Part shown: positions 1-7,869 of the stretch, piece by piece
Layout of the letters: every line of letters starts with the position of its first letter
Numbering within the stretch: the first letter of the stretch is position 1
Position numbers and translations under genes: made by a program
Assembly (NCBI GenBank): GCA_003427395.1
Contig: BFEA01000193.1
Span: forward strand, 2,441,858 to 2,463,247
Reading direction: 5' to 3'
Source: Chara braunii
Lineage: Eukaryota > Streptophyta > Charophyceae > Charales > Characeae
Length of the DNA stretch: 21,390 nucleotides
The notes under the pieces: generated by a model
Databases searched by the model: none
The model's input: only the letters and a program-made list of their open reading frames with translations
Told to the model about the DNA's origin: nothing

Positions 1-760
1 CACTTTACTCACACTTGCCCTGCAATGCTAGCAGACTGTCGGTCCAAACCCCTGATGAGAACGTGGTTAAGTCCAAGAACCCAGTCTGTCAAGGCCATAA
101 AACCCATCACACGTACTCATTCAGTGTGTGTGTCTGTGTGTCACTCGTGTAAGTGTCACGGTGCCTGCGTTACGTCGTACCTGTCACGGCGTGACTGTGT
201 CACCTTGTTACTGCACCTGCGTGGTTGTATATCTGTGTTGTTTCACAATGTCTGCCTCCGTAACTGTGTATGTATGCTGCGTGCGTGTGTCATTGTGACT
301 GTGTATGCCACGGTATTTGGCCGTATCACAGCATATGCCTACGTGTATCACAGCGTTGACCACGTATTTGGGTGCGTGTTCCAGACTGTCCGTCCACCTC
401 GGACTGTGTATGCCTTCCTCAAACCGTGCTTGCCAGCCTCAGGCTTGTGCCTGTTCGCCCCAAACTGCGTATGACCGCCCCAGATTGTGTTCGTTTTGTC
501 TAGTCCGGTCCTGTATGTCTGGCTGTCCGTCTGCCCGTTTGCTGTAGGTCTGCCTGTCTGTCTGTATTTTTCCTCTATTCGGGTGTACGAACCGAGAGTT
601 TGTTGGCTGCTGCTGTGTCCCAGCCATTTAGAAGTGACGTCGTATTTGGACCGTATCTGCAGTAGCCGTGTGTCTAAGTTTCTGCGTTCGGGCGTTAGTT
701 GCCTGTCTGGCGTGAAGCCTGTTTCACAGGCTTGTAGGGTGAGATAGACAACAATCTGAT
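1..760. repeat. Degenerate GT/CTG-rich low-complexity region
   Basis: The stretch is built from short, decayed variants of gtgtatg, gtgactgtgtcac and ctgtctgtctg words. Open frames in it (for example 25-474 and 487-747) are cysteine-, valine- and serine-rich translations of the repeats, without domain structure. I read it as an eroded minisatellite. No gene or RNA was recognised. Confidence 0.6.
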
Positions 761-761
761 T

Positions 762-765
<4 letters not shown>

Positions 766-825
<60 letters not shown>

Positions 826-834
826 TAATAATAA
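766..834. repeat. (TAA)n microsatellite
   Basis: About 23 near-perfect TAA units, with one interruption (aacaat) near the right end. It directly precedes a body sequence at 835 that recurs after other (TAA)n tracts in this window. Confidence 0.95.
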
Positions 835-1045
835 TGTCAGGAAATAAGCAATACTAAGATGACAATTCCAAATTATACCATCATAGTAACAGCCAGATAG
901 TCACCCCTTATTCAGAGATCAGCATTCATAAGTAATACACCAATGGAGGTTCGTAGTACTGAGAATCGATCCAAGAGAGTCTATGTTCTTCACACCAATG
1001 CAAGAGTACAACCCCTCCACTCTTCTACTCGTTGCTCAGTACCCA
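835..1045. repeat. TAA-anchored interspersed repeat, copy 1
   Basis: By eye this aligns with 2,301-2,520. Shared blocks include aataagcaata, cagatagtcac, tacaccaatg and tagtactga in the same order. The two copies are clearly diverged, so this is an old dispersed repeat and not an assembly duplicate. It carries no sustained coding frame. Read on the minus strand, it would be a retroposon body followed by an (ATT)n tail. Confidence 0.6.
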
Positions 1046-1135
1046 ACCCGCTCTTCTGTCTTAACTGTGTCCGTCTGTCTCAGGTCGTGGCTGCCCGAGA
1101 TTGCGTTTGTCTACCTCAGTCCACTCCAGTAAGCA

Positions 1136-1203
1136 CCACGTGGGACTTTGTGCTCCACGGCCGACGAAACAGGGCAGACCAATGAAGTTCAGAAGTATAA
1201 ATC
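1136..1203 (+). promoter_or_regulatory. Possible promoter: G-box and TATA box
   Basis: A palindromic CCACGTGG lies at about 1,136-1,143, and a TATAAAT begins about 50 bp downstream, near 1,195. A 29-codon frame (ATG at 1,245, TAG ending at 1,334) follows. The spacing suits a core promoter, possibly of an LTR, but short motifs like these occur by chance and no real gene follows. Confidence 0.15.
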
Positions 1204-1204
1204 A

Positions 1205-1390
1205 AGATGCAGCGCCCAGTCATTCATTCTTTCTTGCGTGAGCCATGTGGAAACGCTGCCACAACGACTTGTGCAAGAATGTCTGCAGCGAGCCCGGCGG
1301 ACGCAGCGGGCAAGAGAGGAGGAGCTTAGCATAGTGATAGGATAGCAGCGGCTAGTGCCGCCATAGCTGTAGTTAGGATGTAGGGAGTGC
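1205..1390. other. Unassigned sequence
   Basis: No repeat or recognisable gene was seen. It has a short 29-codon plus-strand frame with three cysteines and an Arg-rich end, too short to support a call. Confidence 0.3.
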
Positions 1391-1536
1391 GTTTGTGTGA
1401 CTGTGCACGACTGTGTGTGACTGTGCACAACGTGCGTGTGACTGTGCACAACGTGAGTGACCGTGCACCACTGTGTTGTCACTGTGCACGACTGTGGGTG
1501 TCACCGTGCACGACTGTGGGTGACTATGCATTGTTA
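1391..1536. repeat. Minisatellite, about 19-22 bp unit around GTGCAC
   Basis: Seven imperfect units of the form gtgactgtgcac(a/g)ac(t)gtg are laid head to tail. Each carries the palindrome GTGCAC or a variant of it. Unit length drifts between about 19 and 23 bp, so the array is old. Frames through it are shadows of the repeat. Confidence 0.8.
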
Positions 1537-1594
1537 GTGAAAACACAGTTTATGCATACCCAACGAGCATCGTGCATGAGTTTCCTAATATAAG

Positions 1595-1667
1595 AGTTAA
1601 GCAAAAGCTCCTTATTGACGTTGTTAGAATAGTCGTATCTCCATCAGTACAGAACCAACATCGATTT
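1595..1667. repeat. Fragment of the TAA-anchored interspersed repeat
   Basis: Blocks aaagctc, attgac and gttgaaatagtc-like words, then an accaac/aaccag block, appear in the same order at 3,478-3,540 and 3,968-4,030. Only this inner part of the repeat is present; the flanking (TAA)n is missing. Similarity was judged by eye. Confidence 0.5.
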
Positions 1668-1792
1668 CCTGATCTGTCTGTTTGGGGTACCTGTCTGTCG
1701 TCTTGCCCGTCTCAGATAGTTCGTCCGTCTGACTGTGTATTTGTGTATTCCAAGCGTCTGACCGTGTAGGACTGTGTGAAACTGTGCATCCG

Positions 1793-1983
1793 TGACTGTG
1801 TCACCGTGTATGTGACTGAGTCACTGTGTACGTGACCGTGTCACTGTCCGCCTGTTTCGTCTGCTCGATTGTTGGTCTGTCTGTCTGNTGACTGTGTCAC
1901 CGTGTATGTGACTGAGTCACTGTGTACGTGACCGTGTCACTGTCCGCCTGTTTCGTCTGCTCGATTGTTGGTCTGTCTGTCTG
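1793..1983. repeat. Exact 95-bp direct repeat flanking a single N
   Basis: Positions 1,793-1,887 and 1,889-1,983 are identical, separated only by the N at 1,888. Zero divergence, in a neighbourhood where every other repeat has diverged, points to two contig ends that overlap but were not merged, rather than a biological tandem duplication. Confidence 0.85.
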
Positions 1984-2218
1984 TATTTTCTCTCTCTCCC
2001 TGCGTGTGTGAAGTAAGTAGTGCGTGGAATCTCCAGCTTGACCCTGTGTATGCGAATAAGAGAGTTGTTGGATTCTGTTGCACCATAGCCAGTTGGACTT
2101 ATATCCGAACAGTGTTCTTATCAGTCCTATCTTAGTTTCGCGTTTGAGCGCCCGTCACTAGTTTGGTGGGGACCCTGTTCGCCTATATGTAACGAGGGAA
2201 TGAAACGAGCCAGGTATG
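1984..2218. other. Non-coding stretch with LTR-end-like words
   Basis: No coding frame is supported. It contains gaataagag (weak polyadenylation-like) and, near 2,160, tagtttggtggggacc, which resembles the boundary between an LTR and a primer-binding site. No paired LTR or internal coding region is present, so this is only a hint. Confidence 0.2.
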
Positions 2219-2300
2219 ATAATAATAATATTAATAATAATAAAATAGTAGTAAAACAATAATAATAAGAAGAATAATAGTAATAATAGTAATAATAATA
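2219..2300. repeat. Imperfect (TAA)n microsatellite
   Basis: A degenerated TAA/TAG tract that directly precedes the second copy of the TAA-anchored repeat, as at 766-834. Confidence 0.85.
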
Positions 2301-2520
2301 GCAAGGAAAATAAGCAATAGCGAGATGGCAATTTCATAATGCACCACCATATTGACAGTCAGATAGTCACACCGCGTCCAGAGAGCAGTATTGCACCGAT
2401 TATACACCAATGAAAGTTCATAGTACTGAAAGCTAATGTAAGGGAGAGCAGAATCTCTCTTCCCAACACGAGAGTCGAGTTCCTTCACACTCACACTTGG
2501 CGCTCAGCGCCCAGCCTACT
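2301..2520. repeat. TAA-anchored interspersed repeat, copy 2
   Basis: Collinear with 835-1,045 (aataagcaata, cagatagtcaca, tacaccaatg, tagtactga). Its first bases, gcaatagcgagatggcaat, also match gcaatagcgaacttcggcaat at 3,847, which links this copy to the ones further right. Confidence 0.6.
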
Positions 2521-2640
2521 CCTTCGCAGCTACTACAGATTACAGAACTGCAATTTTTGACATCTGCAGCAGCCCGAAACACTCACAGATGTTGCCCAGA
2601 TGCAGATCGTCGCCAATACAAGGCATGTGCCTACACACCC

Positions 2641-2682
2641 TCATCATCATCATCATCATCGTCATCATCATCATCATTATTG
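2641..2682. repeat. (TCA)n microsatellite
   Basis: About 13 tandem TCA units with one TCG variant. It interrupts a larger diverged repeat; the poly-Ser frame through it is a shadow. Confidence 0.9.
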
Positions 2683-2699
2683 ACACAATGTCGATATCC

Positions 2700-2830
2700 T
2701 CCCTTGCTTGTCGTCCAGTTTGCAGATAGCAGATCCTATTTAGCCTTTGCTACTATGTCGAAGATGACGACAACAGCCCTCCCAAAGCACGGACAGATAT
2801 CGACTTCACGCATAAGTACGTCTCTCGCAC
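2700..2830. repeat. Fragment of the TAA-anchored interspersed repeat
   Basis: The order gtcgtccag, then gcagatcctattt-like, tagcct, tgtcgaagatgac, acaacagc and cccaaagcacg matches 3,555-3,640 and 4,045-4,130 (gcccagactac, cagatcctatc, agtcgaaagatgac, gaagtacgagcata). It is the distal part of the same family. Confidence 0.5.
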
Positions 2831-2984
2831 CCTTCCCAACCTCAATCCTCAACACAGATACCACATGTAAGCAAGACGAGGACGGTCCAATAGCTTCCCG
2901 CCTTGATACAGCTGTGTTGAGGGTATGTTTACACTCAGGCAGGCAGTCGGTCTCCTTTCACCTATCGAGGTGAATGTTGTCTTT

Positions 2985-3145
2985 CTCCTCTCCTCCTTGT
3001 TCTCTCTCCTATCTCCTTCTTCTCTCTCTCTCTCTCTCCTCTCCTCCTTGATATCTCTCTCTCTCTCCTCTCCTCCTTGATATCTCTCTCTCTCTCTCCT
3101 CCCTGATCTCTCTCTTTCTCTCCTCCCTCTCCTCCTTCTTCTTTA
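2985..3145. repeat. Polypyrimidine (CT-rich) minisatellite
   Basis: Three imperfect units of about 31 bp, with the core ctcctctcctccttgatatc, are joined by (CT)n. One strand is almost purely pyrimidine. Confidence 0.85.
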
Positions 3146-3247
3146 GATTTTTCCGCCCCCCTTTAACCTTTCTTTGTTTTCCTTTTGTACGTTCATTAAT
3201 CGAACGCTCACTCGCCTTGTGCCCAGCTAGGTTTCAAATCATGACCA

Positions 3248-3323
<76 letters not shown>

Positions 3324-3348
3324 TAGTAATAATAATAATAATAATAAC
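3248..3348. repeat. (TAA)n microsatellite
   Basis: Over 30 TAA units with one tag interruption. It precedes another copy of the TAA-anchored repeat. Confidence 0.95.
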
Positions 3349-3359
3349 ACTAATAAAAC

Positions 3360-3745
3360 ATATGAAAAAAAACGAACTTCAGCAATCAAACAGCATTATA
3401 TACGTATGGCCAAATATTCTTGACCTCGAACTAACAGCAGCATTGTATCACGAGATTCACCGAGTAAGTACTCACCAAAAGCTCATAATTGACAATGCTG
3501 AAATAGTCCCGACATCAGTGACTAACCAGAGTTGATATCCTGCCTGGCGCATGCGCCCAGACTACATGTGGCAGATCCTATCTAGCCTATCCACGAAGTC
3601 GAAAGATGACATCAACAGCATTCTCGAAGTACGAGCATATGGCGACCAATGTCGTTTGCTCCCAGCGCCAGGTATGTCTCGCGCTACACTTCACAGACTC
3701 GATCCCTTTCACTCACGGATGCCACGTGCACCCCAACTCACCGTG
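3360..3745. repeat. TAA-anchored interspersed repeat, copy 3
   Basis: Collinear with 3,835-4,200 over nearly its whole length. Shared blocks, in order, are cgaacttc(a/g)gcaatcaaacagc, agctc(a/g)taattgacaa, gaaatagtccc, gcccagactacat, cgaagtacgagcata and cca(g)gta(a/t)gtctc. The frames 3,551-3,910 and 3,649-3,852 run through it into the TAA tract and are not conserved between copies. Confidence 0.75.
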
Positions 3746-3749
3746 CAAA

Positions 3750-3785
3750 TACTAATAATACTAATAATACTAATAATACTAATAC

Positions 3786-3834
<49 letters not shown>
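3750..3834. repeat. (CTAATAATA)n / (TAA)n microsatellite
   Basis: It starts as a nine-base higher-order unit, ctaataata, and becomes pure (TAA)n. Poly-Asn and poly-Ile frames here are repeat translations. Confidence 0.95.
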
Positions 3835-3835
<1 letters not shown>

Positions 3836-4200
3836 TGCAAGACGAGCAATAGCGAACTTCGGCAATCAAACAGCGTCATATACACACAACCTGTTTGTCG
3901 TGAGTCGTGACCTTGATCCAATAACAAAACCGCATCATGAGTTTACCTCATAAGAAGGCACCAAGAGCTCGTAATTGACAAAGTTGAAATAGTCCCAATC
4001 ATCACCAACGAAGAACCAGTGCAGCTATCCTATCTGGCTCGTCGCCCAGACTACACATGGCATATCCCATCTAGACTATACTACTATGCTGAAGTTGTCG
4101 ACAACAGCTATCCCGAAGTACGAGCATACAGTGACCAATATCGCACGCTTCTGCACCAGGTAAGTCTCTCGTATCACTCATAACCTCGTTCCTATTCACA
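3835..4200. repeat. TAA-anchored interspersed repeat, copy 4
   Basis: The second long copy, aligned with 3,360-3,745 (see that entry for shared blocks). It ends in caccaggtaagtctc, a perfect splice-donor-like word, where copy 3 has cgccaggtatgtctc. No coding frame is shared by the two copies. Confidence 0.75.
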
Positions 4201-4215
4201 CAGCGGCCATGTGTA

Positions 4216-4310
4216 CCCATCTCCCCCTCTCTCTCTTTCGTTCTCTCTCTCTCTCTCGTTCTCTCTCTCTCTCTCTCGCACACACACACACACATACACA
4301 CACACACACA

Positions 4311-4344
<34 letters not shown>

Positions 4345-4354
4345 TGTGTGTGTA
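4216..4354. repeat. Compound (CT)n-(CA)n microsatellite
   Basis: (CT)n with cgtt interruptions, then (CA)n with cata interruptions, ending in cacatgtgtgtg, which makes a small palindrome at the turn. The minus-strand Cys-Val and Arg-Glu frames are shadows. Confidence 0.95.
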
Positions 4355-4497
4355 GTAGTGGATATGTCGACGTTGTAGTGGGAGGATCGATCGACTTTGC
4401 TCATCTTTCAATGGAGGCTGCGCAAAACCAGCCGCGGCCTCGGAGACTCACCCGTTGTCCACGCACGTTGCTCAACGAGCCGATCGAAGTAGTCCTT

Positions 4498-4532
4498 CTC
4501 TCTCTCTCTCTCTATCTATCTATCTCTCTCTT
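4498..4532. repeat. (CT)n-(CTAT)n microsatellite
   Basis: A short (CT)n run passing into four ctat units and back into (CT)n. It lies just left of the first hairpin element. Confidence 0.85.
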
Positions 4533-4575
4533 TTCCCTTGGTCGAATCATGAACGTCCCACACACTCACATTTCA

Positions 4576-4662
4576 TCGATAGGACGAGCAAAATCAAAAT
4601 GAATCTCCTGCTGAAACGGGGAAATGTACACTGCCTTTTCTTGATTTTGCTCGTTCTATCGA
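4576..4662. repeat. Hairpin element, copy 1 (22-bp arms)
   Basis: The left arm TCGATAGGACGAGC plus AAAATCAA (4,576-4,597) is the reverse complement of 4,641-4,662 with one G:T mismatch. A 43-nt loop separates them and contains tgaaacggggaaatgtacac. A transcript would fold into a near-perfect hairpin. A diverged second copy follows at 4,821, so this looks like a small dispersed fold-back element (MITE-like) or a structured non-coding RNA locus. No known family was recognised. Confidence 0.6.
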
Positions 4663-4740
4663 CCAAGTAACCCGCGGCGAGTCGCGGTCCGAAACTTAGC
4701 TGATGGCCAAGGTTGGAGACTTACAATCTCTCTTCCTCTC

Positions 4741-4741
4741 T

Positions 4742-4782
<41 letters not shown>

Positions 4783-4817
4783 GCGCGCACACACACACGC
4801 ACACACTCACACACATT
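4741..4817. repeat. (CA)n microsatellite
   Basis: Long (CA)n with gcgc and ctca interruptions. It sits between the two hairpin-element copies, each of which is preceded by a cacac-rich stretch. Confidence 0.95.
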
Positions 4818-4820
4818 CCA

Positions 4821-4904
4821 TCGATAGGATGAGCAAAAACGGAATGAATCTTCCGCTGAAACGGGGAAATATACACTGCCACTTTTGATTGCTCATTCTA
4901 TGGA
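4821..4904. repeat. Hairpin element, copy 2 (degraded arms)
   Basis: It matches copy 1 base for base over much of its length: tcgataggatgagcaaaa, then gctgaaacggggaaatatacactgcc-like, then ttgattgctcattctat. The arms still pair but have more mismatches and a shorter right arm. Sequence just beyond it (aagtagcgtgcggtg) also resembles copy 1 (aagtaacccgcggcg), so the duplicated unit is a little longer than the hairpin. Confidence 0.6.
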
Positions 4905-4944
4905 TCCAAGTAGCGTGCGGTGTGGCGTGTGTTGGTGACTTAGC

Positions 4945-5000
4945 CCTCTCTCTCTCCCTCACTCTCTCTCCTCCTCTCCTATTCTCTCCCCTCTCTCTTA
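4945..5000. repeat. CT-rich tract
   Basis: Interrupted (CT)n and (CTC)n polypyrimidine. Confidence 0.8.
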
Positions 5001-5400
5001 CGTAGTCCGCAGATATTGAGAAGTCGGGTAGGGAGAGGGTGAAGAAGAGATGGTGGATTTATAATTCCCTCTGTGACTGAAGTCAAATGATTCCAGATCT
5101 CCACCATCGTCATGGATCTGTTGAAAAGGTGTTCTTCACCATTGATTATCTTGTCGTGATTGCCATTGATCTGTCAATAACTTTGCTCACCGTGTATCGA
5201 GATCGACTCTCTCTCTCTCTTCTTCATGCGTCTTCCCCTCTCACCCGATCATCTTCCTTCTTTTGCGCACCCCCTTCCTTTCGCACCGTACCTGGCCACG
5301 ATGCCAGGCAGATTTCATTCAAACGGGGAAATCGGTTCCCCCCCCCCGTCTCTCTCTTATGTACTCTCTCCGTGGGTGCATTCGCCTACTCACTCTACGT
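5001..5400. other. No supported gene
   Basis: Overlapping plus-strand frames of 83-134 codons run from here into the (CA)n tract on the right and are low-complexity shadows. Around 5,322 the word aaacggggaaatcgg repeats the loop core of the hairpin elements, suggesting a third, broken copy. Confidence 0.35.
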
Positions 5401-5407
5401 CATTTCT

Positions 5408-5490
5408 TCACACACATTCGCACATACACACGTACACACACATACTCACGCAGATACACACACATACTCACACACACACATACACATATG
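5408..5490. repeat. Interrupted (CA)n microsatellite
   Basis: cacacata, cacgta and cactca variants of a CA repeat, ending in catatgatgtgtatg. Confidence 0.9.
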
Positions 5491-5521
5491 ATGTGTATGT
5501 ATCCATGTTTTTAGCGGTAGA

Positions 5522-5572
5522 TTCATTCATTTTTATTATTTTATTTATTTATTTTATTTATTTTGTTTTATT
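5522..5572. repeat. (TTTA)n microsatellite
   Basis: Tandem ttta/tttta units, AT-only except for one g. Confidence 0.85.
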
Positions 5573-5651
5573 CCAATCGATGTATCCCGAGGTAAGCCGT
5601 ATGATTGAAGGCTGACCTGTTTTCGTTTCCCGCTCCACGTCACCGTCGAGC

Positions 5652-5720
5652 CGTCGTCGTCGTCAGCCCGTCGTCGTCGTCTGCCTGCCGTCGTTGTCAG
5701 CCCGTTCGTCGACGTTGTCC
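5652..5720. repeat. (CGT)n minisatellite with splice-donor-like end
   Basis: Two cgtcgtcgtc blocks inside a repeated cagcccgtcgtcgt-like unit, followed at 5,724-5,732 by CAGGTAAGT, a perfect donor consensus. No matching upstream coding frame is convincing, so an exon is not called. Confidence 0.6.
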
Positions 5721-5756
5721 GTTGCCAGGTAAGTATCCATCTCTACTTTCCCTTCT

Positions 5757-5842
5757 CCTCCTTCTTCTTCCTCTCCTCCTCTTCCCCCTTCTTCTTCTTC
5801 TTCTTCTTCTTCTTCTTCTTCTTCTTCTTCTTCTTCTTCTTC
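5757..5842. repeat. (CTT)n microsatellite
   Basis: About 19 pure CTT units after an imperfect CTC/CTT lead-in. The poly-Leu and poly-Glu frames crossing it are shadows. Confidence 0.95.
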
Positions 5843-6071
5843 GTGATAATGTTTCACAAACTTCTCATAGCAACCCCGGCGGCAAACCACCGAGATCACC
5901 GCAATCCAGACACTTCGTCGGACCATTCAACCGAAAGGCGCGACGATGGTGTGCACAAAGGGTAGGGACGTCATCAGCGTGAGCTGATGACTTGCGCTTA
6001 CTAAGCATCCCTCATCCAAGATCGATAATTGCAACAATCTCCCCGTTGTGGTGAAAACCCACTTCCCGTCT

Positions 6072-6136
6072 CCCTCTTCTTCTTCTTCTTCTTCTTCTTG
6101 TTTTTCTTCTTCTTCTTCTTCATCTTCTTCTTCTTA
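6072..6136. repeat. (TTC)n microsatellite
   Basis: Two ttcttcttc blocks broken by ttgtttttc and catc. The poly-Ser frame is a repeat translation. Confidence 0.9.
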
Positions 6137-6139
6137 TAC

Positions 6140-6345
6140 TACTTATCTGCGCGTGCGCGCTTTCCTTTCTAACTTGCGCTTTTCCCTTTCGGCTCGCGCT
6201 ACCTCCGCCCGGTTCCACCTTCTTTCCTCCGCGCCTTCACATCGCTCATTCCCCTCTACTTCCCGCTTCTCGCTGCGCTTTTCTTCCCGTGCGCAATTCC
6301 AACTAAGTCGCGCTACCTCCGCGCGGTTCTCCATTGCTCATCCTC
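6140..6345. repeat. Diverged direct repeats, pyrimidine- and CpG-rich
   Basis: tcgcgctacctccgcccggttc near 6,192 recurs as tcgcgctacctccgcgcggttc near 6,308, and cgcttttc/tgcgc variants lie between. The Ser/Arg/Phe-rich frame 6,048-6,473 that covers it shows no domain and is not called as a gene. Confidence 0.5.
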
Positions 6346-6504
6346 CCCCCTACGCGTGGGCAGTCCTTCTCCCGCTCGTCTCCGGACATGCATCGAAACT
6401 AAACGTCGATGTGGAGATGTCGAGAAGCTTGCGGGGAGTGAACTTGCCCCAGTTTTCGCGATGGGTTCGATAGTTTTATCGACGAGACCGGGAAGAAAGA
6501 AGAA

Positions 6505-6531
6505 TAACTAAATAAATAAATAAATAAATAA
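6505..6531. repeat. (AAAT)n microsatellite
   Basis: Six aaat units. The A-rich, gene-less region continues to about 6,600. Confidence 0.85.
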
Positions 6532-6675
6532 CACTTAAGAATATGCAAAAGGATCTCGAAAATCATAAAGAAAAGAAAAACAAATAAAGAAAGAAATTTA
6601 ACTACCTAACTGCCCTGTCGTGCCAAGTGTCTGGGATATTAACTAACTATAATTAATCCTAACACTAAGGTCACG

Positions 6676-6686
6676 GGTTCGAGTCC
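6676..6686 (+). promoter_or_regulatory. tRNA-like B box in repeat copy 1
   Basis: GGTTCGAGTCC matches the RNA polymerase III B-box consensus exactly and sits in a T-arm-like stem (cggg...cccg). No good A box lies upstream, so this is a 3'-half tRNA relic as found in tRNA-derived SINEs, not a full tRNA gene. A weaker A/B-box-like pair (tagctcagcggtgg ... gattcgatcc) lies at about 6,739-6,765. Confidence 0.55.
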
Positions 6687-6861
6687 CGACCGCTCGGAAT
6701 GGTGCAAAACAAAGGTAAAGCTCCCTACAAAAAGAAGCTAGCTCAGCGGTGGACTGGATTCGATCCCTGCTTCCACCGCCTAATATCCATGTGCTTGAAC
6801 CTACTAAGCTAGCTCCCACTTCGGGTAGAAGGGGAGCAGCTCTACTATGTATATAGTAGCG

Positions 6862-6890
6862 GGGCTCAGTCCAACCAGCGGTCTGAGCCC
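6862..6890. other. Perfect 8-bp stem-loop in repeat copy 1
   Basis: GGGCTCAG and CTGAGCCC flank a 13-nt loop. Just upstream, ctactat-gtat-atagtag forms another short perfect stem. The stems suggest that the repeat is, or derives from, a structured RNA. Confidence 0.5.
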
Positions 6891-7835
6891 GTTCTAGCCT
6901 GTACGTGCGCGCACGCTTGCTGGTCCGCGTGTCTACCTGCGTGCTCCCTGGCTTGAGCGCATGTGTGACCCATAAGGGTACTTGGTTGCTCAGAAGGCCC
7001 GAAGGCCCAGTACTTACCTGTAGTTGTGGCTTTGAGGGATGCGACGGGAAAGCTATAAGGTAGCGGGGTAAACCCGCACACTTAGAGCGGCGGGGAAACA
7101 CTCAAGTGGCTGGTAGGCTAGTACCACACCTAATAAAGGCAGACGTGCCGCGCATTCGAGGTCGAGTAGAAGAAGACAGAAGTTGGCACTTTTAGAGGCC
7201 CGGTAGCGGTAAGTGGGCAGGTACCATTCCAAGTAGCCCGAGTCTAATGCTTGTACGGACGATATCAGGGTCTGTAATGATGTTTCCTTCCGAAGGGACA
7301 GAGACACCGGCTCACTCGCGTGGTCGAGCGACTAAAAAGTTTCTGTCCAAGAGGGATGTGTCCTCACTTCACATGGAAGGTTGAGTGAGTGTCTCACCCT
7401 CACTTGCGGTATACGTGTAAGGACGGAAGGTACCCCTTCGAGTATGTGCTAACAATCCGGAGGCTACGGCAAGCCGATGGTCACACAGTTTTAATCACTC
7501 TGGCCGTACGGTCGGGGCATATATTAATTTATTCTGACTGATGTACTGATGATTAAGTCTCAACGTACATCGTCGATCTACTCGTCATAACATCAACCCT
7601 ATCGACCCCTCAACCTCTTCGGTCGAAGGGTATTACTGCAGATCCTAACCTTCACAGCGTGCATCATAACAACGCGCGCGCATACTTAATAAAATTTTCT
7701 CACCGATTTTGCTCCGGCCTCAATGGGCGAGAAATTCGTTTCGAGTGTCACACTCAAGCGTGCACACCCTTTCCATTCCAGACTGGCTCCGTCATGGTAG
7801 CCGATGCCGTCACGGTGTCGAATGCAAAAGCATGG

Positions 7836-7861
7836 CCAAATACCCTTGTAAGGGTATTTGG
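7836..7861. repeat. 26-bp palindromic hairpin near the repeat's right end, copy 1
   Basis: CCAAATACCCTT and AAGGGTATTTGG are perfect reverse complements separated by GT. The similarity between the two repeat copies ends 8 bp beyond, so the hairpin marks the element's edge. Confidence 0.75.
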
Positions 7862-7869
7862 TCTGACAG

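Larger units (their letters stand above)
6633..7869. repeat. 1.24 kb interspersed repeat, copy 1
   Basis: It is collinear with 8,693-9,928 from gggata(t/c)taactaactata to gtatttggt(c/t)(c/t)gacag, roughly 95% identical by eye, with at least one single-base deletion in copy 2 (near 9,423). A tRNA-like T-arm lies near the left end and a perfect palindrome near the right end. Minus-strand frames of 152 codons exist in both copies, but their end (GTRTRDL) is simply the reverse complement of the B box, a common spurious peptide of tRNA-derived repeats. I infer a composite retroposon-type repeat; the family was not identified. Confidence 0.85.

Noticed and set aside
1391-1536. CRISPR-like array
   Set aside because: Unit length and spacing vary, the units abut without unique spacers, and the context is eukaryotic repeat DNA.
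2497-2973. 158-codon Ser-rich plus-strand gene
   Set aside because: The frame crosses a (TCA)n tract and a diverged repeat fragment whose other copies are not open in the same frame.
4071-4411. Overlapping minus-strand frames rich in Cys-Val and Arg-Glu
   Set aside because: They are translations of the compound (CA)n/(CT)n microsatellite.
6048-6473. 141-codon Ser-rich plus-strand frame
   Set aside because: It begins in a (TTC)n tract and continues through pyrimidine-rich direct repeats; no domain or signal was seen.
6676-6760. A complete tRNA gene
   Set aside because: The T-arm is good but no matching acceptor stem, D-arm or anticodon arm could be built around it.
6643-7101. 152-codon minus-strand frame, also open in the second repeat copy (8,703-9,161)
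   Set aside because: Openness in both copies follows from their high identity. The end GTRTRDL is the reverse complement of a tRNA B box, and the peptide has no domain pattern.
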